A stretch of DNA of 64,000 nt from Arthrobacter sp. 18067. Its GTDB lineage: Bacteria; Actinomycetota; Actinomycetes; Actinomycetales; Micrococcaceae. The stretch is from assembly GCF_902706295.1 (NCBI RefSeq), contig NZ_CACSJJ010000005.1:62001-126000 (forward strand), written 5' to 3'. The translations under genes were made by a program, and so were the position numbers. The notes beneath the pieces are model-generated. The model ran no database searches and was not told the DNA's origin. It saw nothing but the letters and a program-made list of their open reading frames with translations. Shown here in pieces: positions 42,980 to 51,847 of this stretch. Positions within the stretch are counted from its first letter, which is position 1, and each line of letters begins with the position of its first letter.

Positions 42980-43549
42980 TTAGCTGTGGTCGGCCGCCCG
43001 GCACGCGTCGATCTCGGCCTGAACGATTGCCCCGTAGTGCGCCGCAAGTGCGTCGACGTCCCAACTGTCGAACAAGCCCAGCGTGCGAACCGCTTCACCG
43101 AAACCCAACATGAGCGCTACTACCGTGGAGGCGTAGCGCCGCTCCGGCGTCGTGTCCCTCATCAGCCCAGCGATACTTGTCAGGTACCGCTCGCGGGTCT
43201 CCAAACGGACAGCTTCCGGCGTGGGGGAGTCCTGGATGGTGAACGGTAACATCGCCCAAGGCTCCTGGAGCCCGCGTTCCCGCCGCATCAGAATGCGTAA
43301 AACGAGCGCACCGCCAAGGTCTGATACCGGCATATCCGGTTCGTTCAGCAGCGATTCGTCAGGCTGGGCTGCCGCGAACAGCTGTGCCTTAGAGCCGTAC
43401 AGCTTCATCACGAGCGCTGCGGATACGCGGGCGTCGGAAGCTATGTCCCGGACGGTCACTGCACGATAGCCTCGTTCGCCGAACAGCCTTCCTGCGGAAT
43501 CCAGAATGGCGTCCCGGCTGGAACCGCCCACCTGTCTGGCGGCGCTCAT
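42980..43549 (-). CDS. TetR-family regulator
   Basis: 189 residues. N-terminal HTH: SRDAILDSAGRLFGERGYRA, VTVRDIASDARVSAALVMKL and YGSKAQLFAA. The start overlaps the stop of the MFS gene (ATGA), so it is the second gene of that operon and likely represses it through the two palindromes at 45536-45578. The ligand domain gives no hint of the inducer. Confidence 0.92.
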   Translation of the reverse strand: MSAARQVGGSSRDAILDSAGRLFGERGYRAVTVRDIASDARVSAALVMKLYGSKAQLFAAAQPDESLLNEPDMPVSDLGGALVLRILMRRERGLQEPWAMLPFTIQDSPTPEAVRLETRERYLTSIAGLMRDTTPERRYASTVVALMLGFGEAVRTLGLFDSWDVDALAAHYGAIVQAEIDACRAADHS

Positions 43550-45495
43550 GCTTCCACCAGTTGTCCGGCCGTGCTGTCTAGCGCGAGGTCGGTGCTCATC
43601 GAGCGGTTGCTCACGGCCAACTTCCGCGCCATGGCTTGATGGGTCAAGGGATGAAGCATGGTCACTATGTATCGGCCGTGGAGGGGCAGCGGCAGCGAAT
43701 ATCTGCCAGCGGGGTCAGTCTTCGTTGTCGCCAGATGTTCCCCGGAGCCCTGCAGCAGCGTCACCACAGCGCCCTCTATGGGGCTGCCGTCGAGAGTGGC
43801 CACGCCAGCGAGTTCCAACTGCTTGTTCAAGTGGAAGTCTTGCCGCAGCGTGCGGCCGTCGAAGTCAAACACCTCGGCCAAGGGTGCCCAACCAGCTGCA
43901 TTGGCCACCACCAGATATTTACCGGAGCCCGGCAGAGCGACAGAGTAGTTTCCGTCGCTGTCCACCCGGCTCCAGTCGACCGGCTCGCCCGAGGTCTGCA
44001 GGACGGTGACGACGGCGGGTGCCAGGGGGAGCTGATTCGCGGTCAGGACGCGGCCCTGCAGCACAAGTTCGCGTGTGACCTCGGCCAGGATCGCGGGCTT
44101 CGCCGCGACGGTGCGGGGAATGAACATTGCTGCGCCCATGGATGCTGCCGATGCCAGGGCCGCCATCCAAAACACGTCCTTAAAGGATTCGAATGACGGG
44201 AGGCGGACTGTTCCAATGGTGATTGTCACCGAAGTGAGGATGGCTGCGACTGCGGCACTCGACGTCGAGGTGCCGATCGAACGGACCAAACTGTTGAGCC
44301 CATTCGCGGAAGCAGTCTCGGTGATGGGCACGGCTCCCATAATGAGGGTGGGCATGGCCGCGTACGCGATGGCCGTCCCAATACCGATGACGGTGGAACC
44401 GATGATGACCCAAGCGATGGAGTCCCAGAAGAAAACCCGCCCCACGTATCCCGCAATCATGACCGCTGCCCCGGCAATGAGGGCAGGCTTCCCGCCAAAA
44501 CGTTTGATGATGCCGCCAGAAACCGGGGCAAACACCACCATGGCCAGTCCCGACGGGACCATGCACAGGCCGGCCGTGATGACGTTCAGCTGGAATCCGT
44601 AGCCGGTGGAGGTGGGCAGTTGGAGCTGTTGGGTGGTCAGGAGCATGTTGGCGAACATGGCAAAGCCGATCAGCAGTGAGGCGAGGTTCGTCAGCAGCAC
44701 CGGCCGTCGGGCGGATGTTCGGAGGTCCACCATCGGTTGGCCGGCTTTGAGCTCATAGGGCACCCAGGCCGCCAAGAGCAGAGCGGCGGCAAGGAACAAC
44801 AGCAGCACCGGCTCCGAGCCCCAGCCCCATGCACCTCCTTTGGAGATGGCCAGGAGCAGTGCAGCCAAGGCCGCTGAGAGCACCACGGCTCCGAGGTAGT
44901 CGAAGCGGCCCGGGGTCCGCACCTTGGACTCGGGAACCACCATCAGCACGGCAGCGAGCAGCAGGGAGCCAGCACCGGCGGACACCCAGAAGATCGATTC
45001 CCAGCCCAGGCTTTCGTACAGAATCCCGGCCAGCGGCAGCCCCATGGCGCTGCCAATCCCCAGCGTGGCACTCATTAGCGCCACTGCCGATCCCATTTTC
45101 TCCTTGGGTAGTTCATCGCGCATGATGCTGATTCCCACAGGAATCAAGGCCGAGGCGAAGCCCTGCAGGGCCCGTCCGAAGATCAGCCAAAGGAAGCTCC
45201 CGCCGACTGCCGCAAGGATGGAACCCACCACCATGATGGCCAGGCACACCACCATCATCTTTCGTTTGCCATACATGTCCGCACTGCGGGAAACGATCGG
45301 GGTGGCCACCGCGCTTGAGAGCAGTGTTGCCGTGACGAGCCACGATGCGTCCTCGGCGGTGACGTTGAGGATCTCGGGAAAGTCCGGCAGCAGCGGCACG
45401 ACAAGGGTTTGCATCAGGGCAACAACGGTGCCGGAAATTGCGAGGACCGCAGTGATGGCCCTTGGCGATTGGGGCACGGTGCTTTCTTGCGTCAT
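43546..45495 (-). CDS. MFS transporter with C-terminal carboxypeptidase-regulatory-like repeats
   Basis: 649 residues. The first 470 are an EmrB/QacA-type exporter (ADMYGKRKMMVVCLAIMVVG loop, many hydrophobic segments). The last 170 form two beta-sandwich repeats of the carboxypeptidase-regulatory type: GRVLTANQLPLAPAVVTVLQ with VDSDGNYSVALPGSGKYLVV, and GVATLDGSPIEGAVVTLLQG with TDPAGRYSLPLPLHGRYIVT. Such a tail is unusual on an MFS protein; I recall it in a few actinobacteria. It probably lies outside or at the membrane face and binds ligand or other proteins. It shares an operon with tetR. Confidence 0.9.
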   Translation of the reverse strand: MTQESTVPQSPRAITAVLAISGTVVALMQTLVVPLLPDFPEILNVTAEDASWLVTATLLSSAVATPIVSRSADMYGKRKMMVVCLAIMVVGSILAAVGGSFLWLIFGRALQGFASALIPVGISIMRDELPKEKMGSAVALMSATLGIGSAMGLPLAGILYESLGWESIFWVSAGAGSLLLAAVLMVVPESKVRTPGRFDYLGAVVLSAALAALLLAISKGGAWGWGSEPVLLLFLAAALLLAAWVPYELKAGQPMVDLRTSARRPVLLTNLASLLIGFAMFANMLLTTQQLQLPTSTGYGFQLNVITAGLCMVPSGLAMVVFAPVSGGIIKRFGGKPALIAGAAVMIAGYVGRVFFWDSIAWVIIGSTVIGIGTAIAYAAMPTLIMGAVPITETASANGLNSLVRSIGTSTSSAAVAAILTSVTITIGTVRLPSFESFKDVFWMAALASAASMGAAMFIPRTVAAKPAILAEVTRELVLQGRVLTANQLPLAPAVVTVLQTSGEPVDWSRVDSDGNYSVALPGSGKYLVVANAAGWAPLAEVFDFDGRTLRQDFHLNKQLELAGVATLDGSPIEGAVVTLLQGSGEHLATTKTDPAGRYSLPLPLHGRYIVTMLHPLTHQAMARKLAVSNRSMSTDLALDSTAGQLVEA

Positions 45496-45535
45496 AGCGC
45501 CGAACTTTCCGCAGGGGTGGGGCGCTCAGCAGATG

Positions 45536-45578
45536 GTGAACGCGTGTTTACTCTCCTAATGAGTGAACCACTGTTCAC
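45536..45578. promoter_or_regulatory. Two TetR-type operators
   Basis: GTGAACGCGTGTTTAC (45536-45551) and GTGAACCACTGTTCAC (45563-45578) share the palindrome GTGAAC-N4-GTTYAC with starts 27 bp apart. They lie 40-85 bp upstream of the MFS start. Confidence 0.7.
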
Positions 45579-45650
45579 CCGTCCTGGCAAGCGCAGCGAG
45601 AGTATTGCTGACGTCATCAGCCGGATCGCCGGCGAAGTAGATTCATTCTT

Positions 45651-46262
45651 GTGAAGCTGAACCATGACATGCATGATGACACCGTGAGTTCCCGGCCTGT
45701 TCTCTACCTGCTGGTAGGCCTTCCTGCTTCTGGCAAGACAACTGAGGCTCGGAAGTTGGAGAAGACCCGTCACGCCCTCCGCCTAACCGCGGATGAATGG
45801 ATGCTTCCCCTGTTCGGCCACAGTGATTCCGAGCGCCAGCGGAACATAGTCGAAGCTCGACTCATTTGGATTGCGCTAAAGGCCCTCCAAAGGGAGGTCA
45901 GTGTGGTGCTGGACCTTGGTCTCTGGGCGCGCGATGAAAGATCTGCGTTGGTTTGGCTATCCGAACGTCTAGGTGCGGAGTCATCAATCCTGTACCTCCC
46001 CATAGACGAGAAGACGCAACTCGGACGGGTGACTCGGCGTTTCCTCGAATCTCCGCAAGAATCATTCCCCCTCTCGGCTGAGCGACTCGCTGGCTTTCGC
46101 CACTATTTCCAGATTCCTCAGGAAACTGAGCTTGACGGCACGATTCGCTTTGACCCTCCCCCTGGTTGGAGCACCTGGTCCGAATGGGCTTCCAACCGTT
46201 GGCCTACGCTTCCTACGCTTGAGGAAATTAGAGAAGACTCCCAATGCCAAACAGAGAGTTAG
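45651..46262 (+). CDS. P-loop kinase-like ATP-binding protein (AAA/zeta-toxin-like)
   Basis: 203 residues with Walker A LLVGLPASGKTTEARKLE, then LRLTADEWMLPLFG (DEW box), VVLDLGLWARDERSAL (D-x-G-x-W) and late YLPIDEKTQLGRVTRR. This order is that of small ATP-dependent kinases annotated as AAA or chloramphenicol-phosphotransferase-like. The acceptor is unknown. The gene stands alone, divergent from the MFS/tetR operon. The stretch 46263-46521 beyond it shows no gene. Confidence 0.85.
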   Translation: MKLNHDMHDDTVSSRPVLYLLVGLPASGKTTEARKLEKTRHALRLTADEWMLPLFGHSDSERQRNIVEARLIWIALKALQREVSVVLDLGLWARDERSALVWLSERLGAESSILYLPIDEKTQLGRVTRRFLESPQESFPLSAERLAGFRHYFQIPQETELDGTIRFDPPPGWSTWSEWASNRWPTLPTLEEIREDSQCQTES

Positions 46263-46521
46263 CGCCTTAGGTGAATCACCGACGATGGAGCAGCTAGGAA
46301 GCATGGCGGTGTTCTGTCGAGATCTGTTGCGCAAGGCCACGTTCGCTTCCGGGTTGGCGCCGAACTCCGCGTCTAGCCTTGGGGACCGCTGGACCGCCTG
46401 CATCGGCCCCGCCACGAAGTCGTCATGGGCAGCTGGAGGACTTGTGATAAGCCCCATTACCGAGTTCGCTGCACCTGACTATTCTCATGGCTTTGTCCCC
46501 TGAGCGATCGGATGGATGCGC

Positions 46522-48177
46522 CTACGCTTTGAAGGATGGCGCGAATGTGTCGTGCTCCCGACGAATGAAATCAGCGATACGCTCGCCAATGAGGATGGCG
46601 GTGGCTGCTGGGCCTCGGCTTGGGGCAGTGGGCAAAATTGAAGTATCGGCAATGCGGAGACCCTCTACTCCGTGGACGCGGCCGTACTGATCGACCACAG
46701 TGTCTGGGTCATCTGGCAGACCAAATTTCGCGGTTCCGCAAAGGTGGATGGCGGTTCCGAGGTGTGCGCGTATCCAGGCGTCAAACCGGTCATCGTGCTG
46801 AAGTGTGTCCTCCGTCAGTTCCGTGAGACTCTCGAATATCTGGCTGAACGCCGACGACTGAAGAAGTCGGATAGCAATGCGGATGCCCTCCCGCATCCGT
46901 TCTATGTCGCTTTTCGTAGACAGGTAGTTGAAGTCGATACGGGGCTGGATATCTGGATCCGCTGATTCCAATGCAATTTTTCCGCGCGAGGTTTCAGCCT
47001 GCAGGGATACGAGGAAGGCAAGGTCGTCTTCGTTGCGAACCTGTTCGGTCAATCGATTGGGAATTAGGCCATCCGGCCCGCCGATGCCGCTTGTCTGCTT
47101 CCCCGTTAACATATAGCCCATGGGCTTGAGGAGCGGGATTATTTCAAGGTCACCTGTGCAGGGAGAACCACTGGCCGTGAAGTTGAGGACTCCTGCCATC
47201 GATTGTGTTGTGTCGTAGTCGATCAGGGAGATCTTGGACCTCCAGCTAATGGCTATATTGGGGTGGTCGCTGAAGTTTTTTCCCACCCCAGGCAAGTCGC
47301 GGATAACCGGAATGCCGAAGGCCTCCAGCTCTGCTTTGGGTCCCAGCCCGGAAAGAAGCAGGATGTGTGGCGTCTTGACTGCGCCAGCGGCGAGAACGAT
47401 TTCTTGGGCTTTGATCGTGGTCAGAGCTCCGTTGCGAAGAACTTCGACGCCAGTCGCGCGGGTACCTTCGAATAACACCCGACGCACCAAGGCATTTCCC
47501 TCAACGGTCAGGTTGTCGCGATCCCGTACCGGATTGATGTAGGCGAAGCCGGTGTTGATCCGTTGGCCGTTAACGCTATTAGTTGGCATGGGGCCGTAAC
47601 CCGGCTCATCTTGACTATTCTTGTCCGGTTCCATCGGAAAGCCGAAGTCTTTGACGGCACGTGCAAAAGCACTGATCACGGGATGATCTTGCGGTGGCCG
47701 CGAGATCGTCATAGGACCAAGGGCGCCATGCCCTTCTCTGTGCCCAAACTGAAGATCCCTCTCAAGTCTTTGGTAGAAGGGCAGCACCTTGTGCCAGGTC
47801 CACTCGTCATTTCCTCCCGAGGACCACTTGTCGAAGTCATGCTTTCTCGCACGGATGAAGTAAGTTCCGCTTATTGCCGTTGAGCCACCAAGGATGCGGC
47901 CGCGGGCTATGGAATAGGGGCGGTCGGGCGTCAGATGGCCCATGAACGACCAGTTGTTGGGATGACCGGGCATGGCCCCTTGCACCGTACCGGCATTGAG
48001 TAGCTCAGGAGGGAACGACTCCCTGCTCTCAGGGACCGGTCCCGCTTCCAACAGCAGTACGGAACGTTGTGGGTCCTCGCTCAGCCGGGCGGCCAGCGGA
48101 ACTCCTGCAGCACCGGCCCCGACCACGAGGACGTCAAAATGCCTGTCGCGGTTTTCATCTCCGTGTATCTCTCTCAC
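46522..48177 (-). CDS. mftG: Mycofactocin-system GMC oxidoreductase
   Basis: 551 residues. FAD-binding N-terminus DVLVVGAGAAGVPLAARLSE; GMC signatures ARGRILGGSTAISGTYFIRA (about residue 95) and VLAAGAVKTPHILLLSGLGP; C-terminal IHLCGTAKFGLPDDPDTVVD. Position at the end of the mft operon identifies it as MftG. The known role in mycobacteria is to reoxidise mycofactocinol and pass electrons towards respiration. It starts 79 bp after the mftF stop. Confidence 0.9.
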   Translation of the reverse strand: MREIHGDENRDRHFDVLVVGAGAAGVPLAARLSEDPQRSVLLLEAGPVPESRESFPPELLNAGTVQGAMPGHPNNWSFMGHLTPDRPYSIARGRILGGSTAISGTYFIRARKHDFDKWSSGGNDEWTWHKVLPFYQRLERDLQFGHREGHGALGPMTISRPPQDHPVISAFARAVKDFGFPMEPDKNSQDEPGYGPMPTNSVNGQRINTGFAYINPVRDRDNLTVEGNALVRRVLFEGTRATGVEVLRNGALTTIKAQEIVLAAGAVKTPHILLLSGLGPKAELEAFGIPVIRDLPGVGKNFSDHPNIAISWRSKISLIDYDTTQSMAGVLNFTASGSPCTGDLEIIPLLKPMGYMLTGKQTSGIGGPDGLIPNRLTEQVRNEDDLAFLVSLQAETSRGKIALESADPDIQPRIDFNYLSTKSDIERMREGIRIAIRLLQSSAFSQIFESLTELTEDTLQHDDRFDAWIRAHLGTAIHLCGTAKFGLPDDPDTVVDQYGRVHGVEGLRIADTSILPTAPSRGPAATAILIGERIADFIRREHDTFAPSFKA

Positions 48178-48255
48178 CCGGCCCCCCGCCTGATCTGCTA
48201 TGCGCTACCCGATGGACAAATTGGCCGTTCTTGGGAAGACACTGCCCGGGCCACC

Positions 48256-49668
48256 TCAGTTGGGGTTTCTCCTTACATCCGGAAGCAAACAACGTAAAGA
48301 CCTGCCTTTCAGCGCACCGAACCAAACGCCGGCCCCGTAAGCCAGATCGTCCAGCCGGCGTGCGACGGCAAACCGGAAAGGATCGAGCCGAGGTCGTGTG
48401 CGGCGGTATTCCAATGCTGCATCAGCTATGGCGGACACTATGAGGGCTCGCCGCAGCCTGCGGGAGAAGATGCTGCCAATGACTGCCAAGGGCCACCAAT
48501 GGCGAACAAAGAGTGCTGTGGTTTGTGTTTCTGCGGCCAATACTCCGCGTAACGCCAGGCTGGCCCCGAGCCGGATCGGATGCGCACTTTTGCCGAGTTT
48601 CCTCGAAATGCGCCAGCCGGCGAAGGCAGAAATTGCCCCCGCTGCTGGAACCGACCATCTGCGCTGGCAGAGGATTGCCCCGACAACCGCGACCGACCAT
48701 GGCACGAAAACCGCTGGCGCAATTGCTTCGGAATGCCGGAGCGAAAGGATGTGAGCCGAGCTTCCGTAAAAGGCTTTTCGTGTCAACCAGTCAATGACAG
48801 TCTGACGGTGCTCATGCCACACTTCCGCCTCAGGTTCAAACCGCACCCTCCACCCGTGCTCCACTAGACGCCATACAAGGTCAACGTCCTCTCCTACGTG
48901 GTTGTCTGGTGTGAATCCTGCCTCCAGGGCGTCGACTCTGGCGAGAAGAAAAGCGCCTGGAAGCCAGGAAACCGGAGAACGCGGGCGGACCGTGGCCGGG
49001 TAAGGACCCAGGTCGAGCGACGATCGGGCCTCCTCATATCGCTCAATCCAGTTCATTCCTTTGCCGCTGTCCAATCCGCGTACGCGGGGACCGGCCAGGG
49101 CAACCCTTGGGTCATTGAAGTGCTTAAGGAGTAGCGGGATGGTGTTTGGTGCGATGACAATGTCGGAATCTGCAAAGGCAACATACTGGGTGGTTACACG
49201 TTTGAGCCCTTCATTGCGGGCACGGGACACGCCGCCGTTGACGACCAGGCGTACGAGCTGGACGTCGTGCTTCTTGGCCACGGCACTGATGGCTTCTGGA
49301 TCGGGAGAGCAGTCATCTACGACAATTACTCTGTGCTGGCTTCCGATGCTTGACAGCAATCTATCCAAGGCAAGGGGGCGTCCGAAAACCGGAATAACCA
49401 CCGATACTGATGAGATGTCGAGGTCCGGGAGGGACGATAGCACCGGGTCGGCCATGCCGGCCTCTAGCAGCCGGTCAACCAGCAAGGCAGTGCCGGGGTC
49501 GGTGACGACAGCTGTTCTGTTCACAATCATCTGGCTGGCTGTTTTCGAAAGGTAAAGCACGCGTGTGGGGGAACCGCCAACAAGTTCCCGGCCCTCGCCG
49601 GCAATCCTGACTCGCCGGTTCAGTTTGACTGCGAATCCCGTGGCTAGTTCTGGTCGAGGGGCGCTCAT
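48256..49668 (-). CDS. mftF: Mycofactocin glycosyltransferase
   Basis: 470 residues. Glycosyltransferase family 2 fold: VSVVIPVFGRPLALDRLLSS, VIVVDDCSPDPEAI, GVSRARNEGLKRV, VAFADSDIV (DxD-like) and NHVGEDVDLVWRLVEHGWRV. The C-terminal part is hydrophobic. MftF adds a chain of beta-1,4-linked glucose units to the cofactor. It starts about 210 bp after the mftE stop, the longest gap in the operon, so an internal promoter is possible. Confidence 0.9.
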   Translation of the reverse strand: MSAPRPELATGFAVKLNRRVRIAGEGRELVGGSPTRVLYLSKTASQMIVNRTAVVTDPGTALLVDRLLEAGMADPVLSSLPDLDISSVSVVIPVFGRPLALDRLLSSIGSQHRVIVVDDCSPDPEAISAVAKKHDVQLVRLVVNGGVSRARNEGLKRVTTQYVAFADSDIVIAPNTIPLLLKHFNDPRVALAGPRVRGLDSGKGMNWIERYEEARSSLDLGPYPATVRPRSPVSWLPGAFLLARVDALEAGFTPDNHVGEDVDLVWRLVEHGWRVRFEPEAEVWHEHRQTVIDWLTRKAFYGSSAHILSLRHSEAIAPAVFVPWSVAVVGAILCQRRWSVPAAGAISAFAGWRISRKLGKSAHPIRLGASLALRGVLAAETQTTALFVRHWWPLAVIGSIFSRRLRRALIVSAIADAALEYRRTRPRLDPFRFAVARRLDDLAYGAGVWFGALKGRSLRCLLPDVRRNPN

Positions 49669-49877
49669 GCCCAGTCCTCGGGTGCATGAGATCGTTGTGA
49701 AAAACCGAATCGGCCATCGAATCGTGTGTCGACGAATTCGTCCACGAGGTTTCGCGATTGGAGTTGCTTTGAAACTGGCTGGGCTAGGCAGTCAGTAGAC
49801 ATCGGGCTTTCCTTTTGTTGTGCTCATCGTCTTTTATACGAGATCCGCGGGCTGTGACCAGGAAATCCGTCGCTTTC

Positions 49878-50621
49878 TTAGATTTGAGTCTGCGACGTGG
49901 CCTTTTGCATATTGGCTGTGAGCATTCCGTGCTTGTCCGTGACGCCTTCTGAGATGCGGCGCAGAGCGTTCTCAGCCATTTGCTCCAGCGAACGCCGACC
50001 TTCAGCAGCGCTTGCTCCGGTGGGATCCCCGAGCACTCCGGAGGGGGAGACGGCGCTGATCCCTTCGGCCTTCAACTGGGGGAGAATGTCAGGAAGCAGC
50101 CCCATGTTGCCTGCCCTGCTTCGTTCCAACCGGACCGTGTCTGGCCTGAGGTGAAGCATGAGCGAGGTCTCCGTCCGTCCGGCGTGAAGATCGCCGCCTT
50201 CGGCGACGCAGGGCAGCCAGGCAACGTTATGTTGCTCGGCGACCAGCTGGGGCACAGCCTTTGAAAGAGCAGCAATGTTTCCACCGTGTGCGTTGATGAG
50301 GATGATTCGTCCAGCCCAGGTGGATAGGGACCGGACAAGCTCGACTACAAAAAACGACAGCGCAGCAGACCCAATGGACGCCGTCCCGGCGAAGGACTGG
50401 TGCTCCCCACTGGAGCCGTAACTCACCGGGGGAGCCACAAATGCATGGTGGGGGACTCTGGAGGCGACCGCCTCTGCGACGGCGGTTGCGACGACAGTGT
50501 CCGTGTTCAGCGGCAGGTGAGGCCCGTGTTGTTCGGTAGACCCGATTGGGACGATGACCGTGGGTCGCTCACGAACATCAGGCCAGGCGAGGTCACCAAG
50601 CTCTTGCTGGCCGAGTATCAC
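49878..50621 (-). CDS. mftE: Mycofactocin precursor peptide peptidase (creatininase family)
   Basis: 247 residues. Creatininase-type metal site: VIVPIGSTEQHGPHLPLNTD (Glu and His ligands), INAHGGN and GRTETSLMLHLRP. MftE cuts the modified precursor and releases the Val-Tyr-derived core (AHDP). Its start overlaps the mftD stop by 4 bases. Confidence 0.95.
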   Translation of the reverse strand: MILGQQELGDLAWPDVRERPTVIVPIGSTEQHGPHLPLNTDTVVATAVAEAVASRVPHHAFVAPPVSYGSSGEHQSFAGTASIGSAALSFFVVELVRSLSTWAGRIILINAHGGNIAALSKAVPQLVAEQHNVAWLPCVAEGGDLHAGRTETSLMLHLRPDTVRLERSRAGNMGLLPDILPQLKAEGISAVSPSGVLGDPTGASAAEGRRSLEQMAENALRRISEGVTDKHGMLTANMQKATSQTQI

Positions 50622-51820
50622 GAAAGAACTGTCGCAGGAACGCCCAGTTCTCGAACAAACCCGGGGGGAATGACAAGGTGCTCCGGTCGCAGGTCATGCA
50701 CCGAAGGGACGCTAAGTCCGAGCAGTGCAGAGTCGATGCCTCCGCGCATGATGTCGAGGACGTTTTCCACCCCTGCCTGTCCGTTCGCGGAAAGTCCCCA
50801 CAAGTAGGCACGCCCGATCATCACAGCCCGGGCACCGAGGGCCAGCGCCTTGACGACATCACTGCCGCGGCGGATCCCGCCGTCAAGGACGATCTCTACG
50901 TGCTCGCCCACGGCAGTGGCAATGGAAGGTAGGACGCGGATGGGTGCCGGGGTGCCATCGAGGTTGTTGCCTCCGTGGTTGGAGACGGAGATCGCTGTGA
51001 CTCCCGCATCGACGGCCCGCAGGGCGTCATCGACACGGCAGATGCCCTTCAGCATCACGGGGCCGCCCCATTCCGTGGTGATCCATTTAATGTCGTCCCA
51101 GGTCGGTGGCGGCGTTTTCATCCATTCGTAGTACGCGCCGAAGAATGTGGGCCCTTTCTCGCCCACAGGGACGAGATTGGGTGCGGTCAGGTCCGGCAAG
51201 TCGCGGGCGAAGGACGCCAACCAGCGGGGCTTGAGCGCCACTTCGGGGGCGAGCCTGATTGCGGCTTTGAGGTTCACCTTCTCGGGGATCTCCGGGCTTC
51301 CCCAGTCGCGTCCCATCGAGAAGGACCAATCTGTTGTGACGATCAGGCCTTTGGCCCCGGCGGCACGGGCTCGGTCCATTCGACTGACCATTTGGTCCTT
51401 GGTTCCGGTCCAATACATCTGGTAGAACGTCTGGGGATTCGCTGCGGTTACCTCTTCTATGGGCTTGGACGCGAACGAGCTCAGACCCACGGCGGTGCCA
51501 CGGGCGGCGGCGGCACGGGCAACTGCGATTTCACCATCGGGGTGAACGGCCTGTACGCCAGTCGGTGAGATGATGACCGGGAGAGAGATAGGCTGACCCA
51601 TCACTGTTGTAGCCAAGTTCCGCTCGGCAGGGTGGCCTACGACGTGCGGTGCAAAGCCGAGTTCACCGAAGGCACCGGTGTTGTCGTCGAGTGTCAGTCC
51701 ACGCTCAGACCCGGCGACCAAGGCCGCGTAAACGGAGGCAGGTAATTTCTTTTTGGCGCGACGCTGCGCCTCGGCTACGGATTCGAACCAAGGGTTCTGC
51801 GCCCAGGGATTCTTAAACAT
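50618..51820 (-). CDS. mftD: Pre-mycofactocin synthase (FMN-dependent alpha-hydroxy-acid oxidase family)
   Basis: 400 residues; AAAGG in front of ATG 51820. FMN-family motifs: PVIISPTGVQAVHPDGE, TTDWSFSMGRDW, ISVSNHGGNNLDG (catalytic His) and LDGGIRRGSDVVKALALGAR. MftD oxidatively deaminates AHDP to the redox-active pre-mycofactocin. It lies 27 bp after mftC in the order known from mycobacteria. Confidence 0.95.
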   Translation of the reverse strand: MFKNPWAQNPWFESVAEAQRRAKKKLPASVYAALVAGSERGLTLDDNTGAFGELGFAPHVVGHPAERNLATTVMGQPISLPVIISPTGVQAVHPDGEIAVARAAAARGTAVGLSSFASKPIEEVTAANPQTFYQMYWTGTKDQMVSRMDRARAAGAKGLIVTTDWSFSMGRDWGSPEIPEKVNLKAAIRLAPEVALKPRWLASFARDLPDLTAPNLVPVGEKGPTFFGAYYEWMKTPPPTWDDIKWITTEWGGPVMLKGICRVDDALRAVDAGVTAISVSNHGGNNLDGTPAPIRVLPSIATAVGEHVEIVLDGGIRRGSDVVKALALGARAVMIGRAYLWGLSANGQAGVENVLDIMRGGIDSALLGLSVPSVHDLRPEHLVIPPGFVRELGVPATVLS

Positions 51821-51847
51821 GTTTGCCTTTCGAAATGGTTCTGGGGG

